Of a DNA stretch of 8,292 nt, positions 6,433 through 8,292 are shown in pieces. Source of the stretch: CAYYGL01 sp964471235 (GTDB lineage Bacteria > Calditrichota > Calditrichia > RBG-13-44-9 > J075); the NCBI GenBank assembly GCA_964471235.1, contig CAYYGL010000208.1:1-8292 (forward strand). The letters run 5' to 3'. Positions within the stretch are counted from its first letter, which is position 1. Each line of letters starts with the position of its first letter. The notes under the pieces were generated by a model that was not told the DNA's origin, searched no databases, and saw only the letters and a program-made list of their open reading frames with translations. Position numbers and translations under genes: made by a program.

Positions 6433-7365
6433 ATGCGTTTTTTTAAAAGACCGAACATAGACTTTATGAACTCCCGGAAATTGGCGTTTATTATCTCCGG
6501 CTCGTTAATGTTGTTGTCTGTTATTTCATTGGTGCTGCATGGGGGTCCCCGGCTGGGGATTGACTTTCGGGGTGGCACCTTAATTGAAGTGCGCTTTGAA
6601 GATAAAGCCAATCCGACAGCACCGATTGAGGTTCCCATTAATAAAGTCCGGGAAGCAATGGGGCGTTACGGCTTGGCAAGTTCCGAGATTAAACATTACG
6701 GCAGTCTCCAGGAAATCTCCATTCAAACTGAAGTCAAAAAAGGCATCGATCTCCAAATCGTGGAAAGCCTTCAAAAAGAATTTCCTCAGTATAAGGTGAT
6801 TGAGCGTCGAAAAGAAACCGTGGGTCCGAAAATCGGTAAAGAGTTGGTGGGAAGCGCTATCAAAGCAATCTTTTTTTCCTTGTTACTGATTCTGCTTTAC
6901 ATCATGTTTCGCTTTGAGTTCCGTTTTGGAGTGGGAGCCGTTGTCGCTCTGTTCCACGATGTGCTAATCACCCTGGGTGTCTTCTCGGTGTTAAACCTTG
7001 AGGTTGATATCCCGGTGATCGCCGCCCTGCTTACTATTGTCGGGTATTCGTTGAACGACACCATCGTGGTATATGTCCGCATCCTGGAGAATATGAAAAA
7101 GAAAGGCACCGATTATGCCGGGGTCATCAACGACAGTATTAACCAAACCCTTTCCCGAACGATTATCACTTCCGGAACGACGTTAATAGTGGTCGTAATT
7201 TTGTTTTTCTTTGGGGGAGAAATTATTAAAGATTTTGCCCTGGCGCTGATGTGTGGGGTAATCGTGGGGACTTATTCTTCTATCTACATCGCCTCGCCCA
7301 TTTTGGTAGAATGGGAAGCGCGCCGTAAACCGGCAAAGGTAAAAGTCGCTGCCAAAAAGCGTTAA
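6433..7365 (+). CDS. secF: Protein translocase subunit SecF
   Basis: SecF is the partner of SecD in the proton-driven SecDF complex. At 310 residues it is a normal size, with TM1 (about 16-36), the LGIDFRGGTLIEV motif (41-53), a short periplasmic domain, ETVGPKIGKEL (128-138) and five further helices. Residues equivalent to the E. coli SecF proton-path pair are kept: D209 in GYSLNDT (204-210) and R242 in SRTIITSGTT (241-250). The cytoplasmic end of the fourth helix reads VVYVRILEN (212-220), whereas the family usually has a DRIREN-type sequence, so the conserved Asp (E. coli D219 position) is Val215 and the second Arg is Leu218. The C-terminus is Lys/Arg-rich. AAAAGGAGA at 6414-6422 supports the ATG start. 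The gene is almost certainly co-transcribed with secD and probably with the STAS gene 60 bases downstream. Confidence 0.97.
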   Translation: MRFFKRPNIDFMNSRKLAFIISGSLMLLSVISLVLHGGPRLGIDFRGGTLIEVRFEDKANPTAPIEVPINKVREAMGRYGLASSEIKHYGSLQEISIQTEVKKGIDLQIVESLQKEFPQYKVIERRKETVGPKIGKELVGSAIKAIFFSLLLILLYIMFRFEFRFGVGAVVALFHDVLITLGVFSVLNLEVDIPVIAALLTIVGYSLNDTIVVYVRILENMKKKGTDYAGVINDSINQTLSRTIITSGTTLIVVVILFFFGGEIIKDFALALMCGVIVGTYSSIYIASPILVEWEARRKPAKVKVAAKKR

Positions 7366-7416
7366 GCCGTGGGATTCATCCCCGAACCCGGAAGAGCAGC
7401 TACTGCAAAATTTATC

Positions 7417-7421
7417 GGAGA
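7417..7421 (+). promoter_or_regulatory. Ribosome binding site of the STAS gene
   Basis: GGAGA lies four bases before the ATG at 7426. An in-frame GTG at 7369 would add 19 residues (GFIPEPGRAA-like, not STAS-like) and has no upstream Shine-Dalgarno sequence, so the later ATG is preferred. Confidence 0.65.
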
Positions 7422-7425
7422 ACCA

Positions 7426-7761
7426 ATGGAGTTATCACGGGAACAACAAAAGGATGTCGTGGTCATCAAACTGGATGGCGATATGATGGGCGGTCCCGAG
7501 GCGATGAAAGTGATGGATGAGGTTCATTCGCTGTTAGATGAACACCAATTTCAGGTAATTATAGACCTGGGGCAGGTAAAACGAATGAACAGCAGCGGAA
7601 TGGGAATTTTGATTAATGCCCTGACCACCTATAAACAGAATGGCGGACTGTTAAAATTAGCCAACCCCACCCCGGCGGTGGAAAAAGTCTTAAACCTGGC
7701 AAAGTTAACCGAGATTTTCGAGTGCTACGATACCCTGGAGGAGGCACTGAACAGCTTCTGA
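7426..7761 (+). CDS. Single-domain STAS protein, anti-sigma-factor antagonist-like
   Basis: This 111-residue protein is essentially one STAS domain, the fold of SpoIIAA/RsbV. In those systems the unphosphorylated protein binds an anti-sigma factor kinase and frees the sigma factor, and phosphorylation of a serine switches it off. Visible hallmarks are the VVVIKLDGDM strand (11-20), the strand VIIDLGQV (44-51), the switch loop NSSGMGIL (55-62), and the LANPTPAVEKVLNLAKL segment (78-94) before the final helix. Ser57 aligns with the phosphorylated Ser58 of SpoIIAA. The residue two before it is Asn rather than the common Asp. It lies 60 bases after secF and probably shares that transcript. No kinase (RsbW/SpoIIAB-like), PP2C phosphatase or sigma factor is in view, so its partner is unknown, and it could serve another switch pathway. 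The gene ends with TGA followed immediately by TAA in another frame. Confidence 0.85.
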   Translation: MELSREQQKDVVVIKLDGDMMGGPEAMKVMDEVHSLLDEHQFQVIIDLGQVKRMNSSGMGILINALTTYKQNGGLLKLANPTPAVEKVLNLAKLTEIFECYDTLEEALNSF

Positions 7762-7850
7762 TAAAAACTTTCGAATCTATTACCGTCAATCTTGTAACAA
7801 CTTAATTCATTTTTCAAAACATTTCAGGGTCATTTGAAAGCCTACACCTC

Positions 7851-7910
7851 AACCTGATTCACCGTAGCCGGACTCCAACCCAGTCCGGGTATCATCGAAT
7901 CAGGTTTTTT
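7851..7910 (+). terminator. Nested intrinsic terminator hairpin between the STAS gene and purA
   Basis: AACCTGATTC (7851-7860) pairs perfectly over 10 bases with GAATCAGGTT (7897-7906), and the T-run 7905-7910 follows. Inside it, CCGGACT (7868-7874) pairs perfectly with AGTCCGG (7882-7888) around the loop CCAACCC. The outer stem plus U-tract is a convincing rho-independent terminator for the secD-secF-STAS transcript. On the other strand no U-tract follows, so it would act in one direction only. The unusual two-tier shape, 88 bases before purA, leaves open a regulated terminator in a purA leader. Confidence 0.75.
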
Positions 7911-7997
7911 GGGTTTAGGGAAAGTCGGAGCGATAAAGCATTGCCGGTGGCATTGTCGATTTTCACCCGGGACAAACAATAAAGCAGGAGTTTAACA

Positions 7998-8292
7998 ATG
8001 TCAGTTGTGGTGGTTGTGGGTGCGCAGTGGGGCGATGAGGGAAAAGGCAAAATCGTAGATTTGCTGAGCGAGAATTTTGCCATCACTGCCCGTTACCAGG
8101 GCGGCGCTAACGCCGGGCATACCGTGGTGATTGGGGATCAACAGTATATTTTGCATTTGATTCCCAGCGGAATTTTACATCCAAATGTGGAATGTGTGAT
8201 CGGTAACGGGGTGGTAATCGATCCGGCGGCACTGATGGATGAAATTCGGTTACTGGAATCCAAGGGGATTCAGGTGGAAGGGCGGTTATGGA
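7998..8292 (+). CDS. purA: Adenylosuccinate synthetase, N-terminal part (runs off right edge)
   Basis: PurA joins IMP and aspartate with GTP to make adenylosuccinate, the first committed step from IMP to AMP in the cytoplasm. The 98 complete codons in view carry the family's N-terminal hallmarks at standard positions: VVVVGAQWGDEGKGK (4-18), including the GTP-binding loop with catalytic D13, then QGGANAGHTVV (34-44) with catalytic H41, and LHLIPSGIL (52-60). Full-length enzymes are about 420-450 residues, so under a quarter is present. The ATG at 7998 has CAGGAG at 7985-7990, seven bases upstream. The 236-base gap before it contains the nested hairpin. After that hairpin I see only a weak promoter-like pair (TTGGGT 7909-7914, GATAAA 7932-7937, spacer 17). 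PurA therefore depends either on a poorly matching promoter or on readthrough. Confidence 0.97.
   Translation, partial: MSVVVVVGAQWGDEGKGKIVDLLSENFAITARYQGGANAGHTVVIGDQQYILHLIPSGILHPNVECVIGNGVVIDPAALMDEIRLLESKGIQVEGRLW

Noticed and set aside
7369..7425. GTG at 7369 as the start of the STAS protein
   Set aside because: There is no Shine-Dalgarno sequence before it and the extra 19 residues lie outside the STAS fold. The ATG at 7426 has GGAGA just upstream.
7851..7997. A known purine-related riboswitch (purine, ZTP or PRPP class) before purA
   Set aside because: I looked for the conserved cores I remember, such as the CCGCCTGGGC of ZTP or the three-way junction of the purine class, and none is present.
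1..8292. Mobile elements, CRISPR arrays, phage or defence genes
   Set aside because: No repeat-spacer pattern, transposase or integrase motif, terminal inverted repeat or toxin-antitoxin-like pair was seen. All the large frames are ordinary chromosomal genes.

Overview
The window looks like a chromosomal housekeeping segment from a Gram-negative-type bacterium of the broader FCB assemblage (Bacteroidota/Calditrichota/KSB1-like). The reasons are separate SecD and SecF proteins with an enlarged SecD periplasmic head, secreted proteins ending in Ig-like domains, roughly 50% GC, and one promoter with a Bacteroidota-style -7 element (TAnnTTTG). The phylum is an inference, not a proof.

Layout. Positions 1-321 (minus strand) hold the 5' part of a mannose-family PTS EIIC permease gene that runs off the left edge. 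A divergent gene-free region (322-639) follows and probably carries promoters for both sides. On the plus strand come an exported M23 (LytM-type) peptidase with a long beta-rich C-terminal part (640-2847), an exported PhoD-like phosphatase/phosphodiesterase (2992-4329), secD (4493-6406), secF (6433-7365), a single-domain STAS protein (7426-7761), and the first 98 codons of purA (7998-right edge). All plus-strand genes point the same way, but promoter-like sequences precede the M23, phoD-like and secD genes, and a strong nested terminator hairpin (7851-7910) separates the STAS gene from purA. This suggests several transcription units, with secD-secF-STAS as the clearest operon.

How the genes fit together. 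SecD and SecF form the proton-driven accessory complex of the Sec translocon. The M23 peptidase and the PhoD-like enzyme both have Sec-type signal peptides and are plausible clients of it. The STAS protein resembles anti-sigma-factor antagonists, but no partner kinase or phosphatase is in view. PurA commits IMP to AMP synthesis and is probably unrelated functionally.

I see no mobile element, CRISPR array, tRNA, rRNA or phage gene, and no strong case for a new multi-gene system. The points most worth a second look are the nested hairpin with a possible loop-tail pseudoknot before purA, the structured secD leader with a small overlapping reading frame, the altered cytoplasmic motif in SecF, and the uncharacterised middle of the M23 protein.
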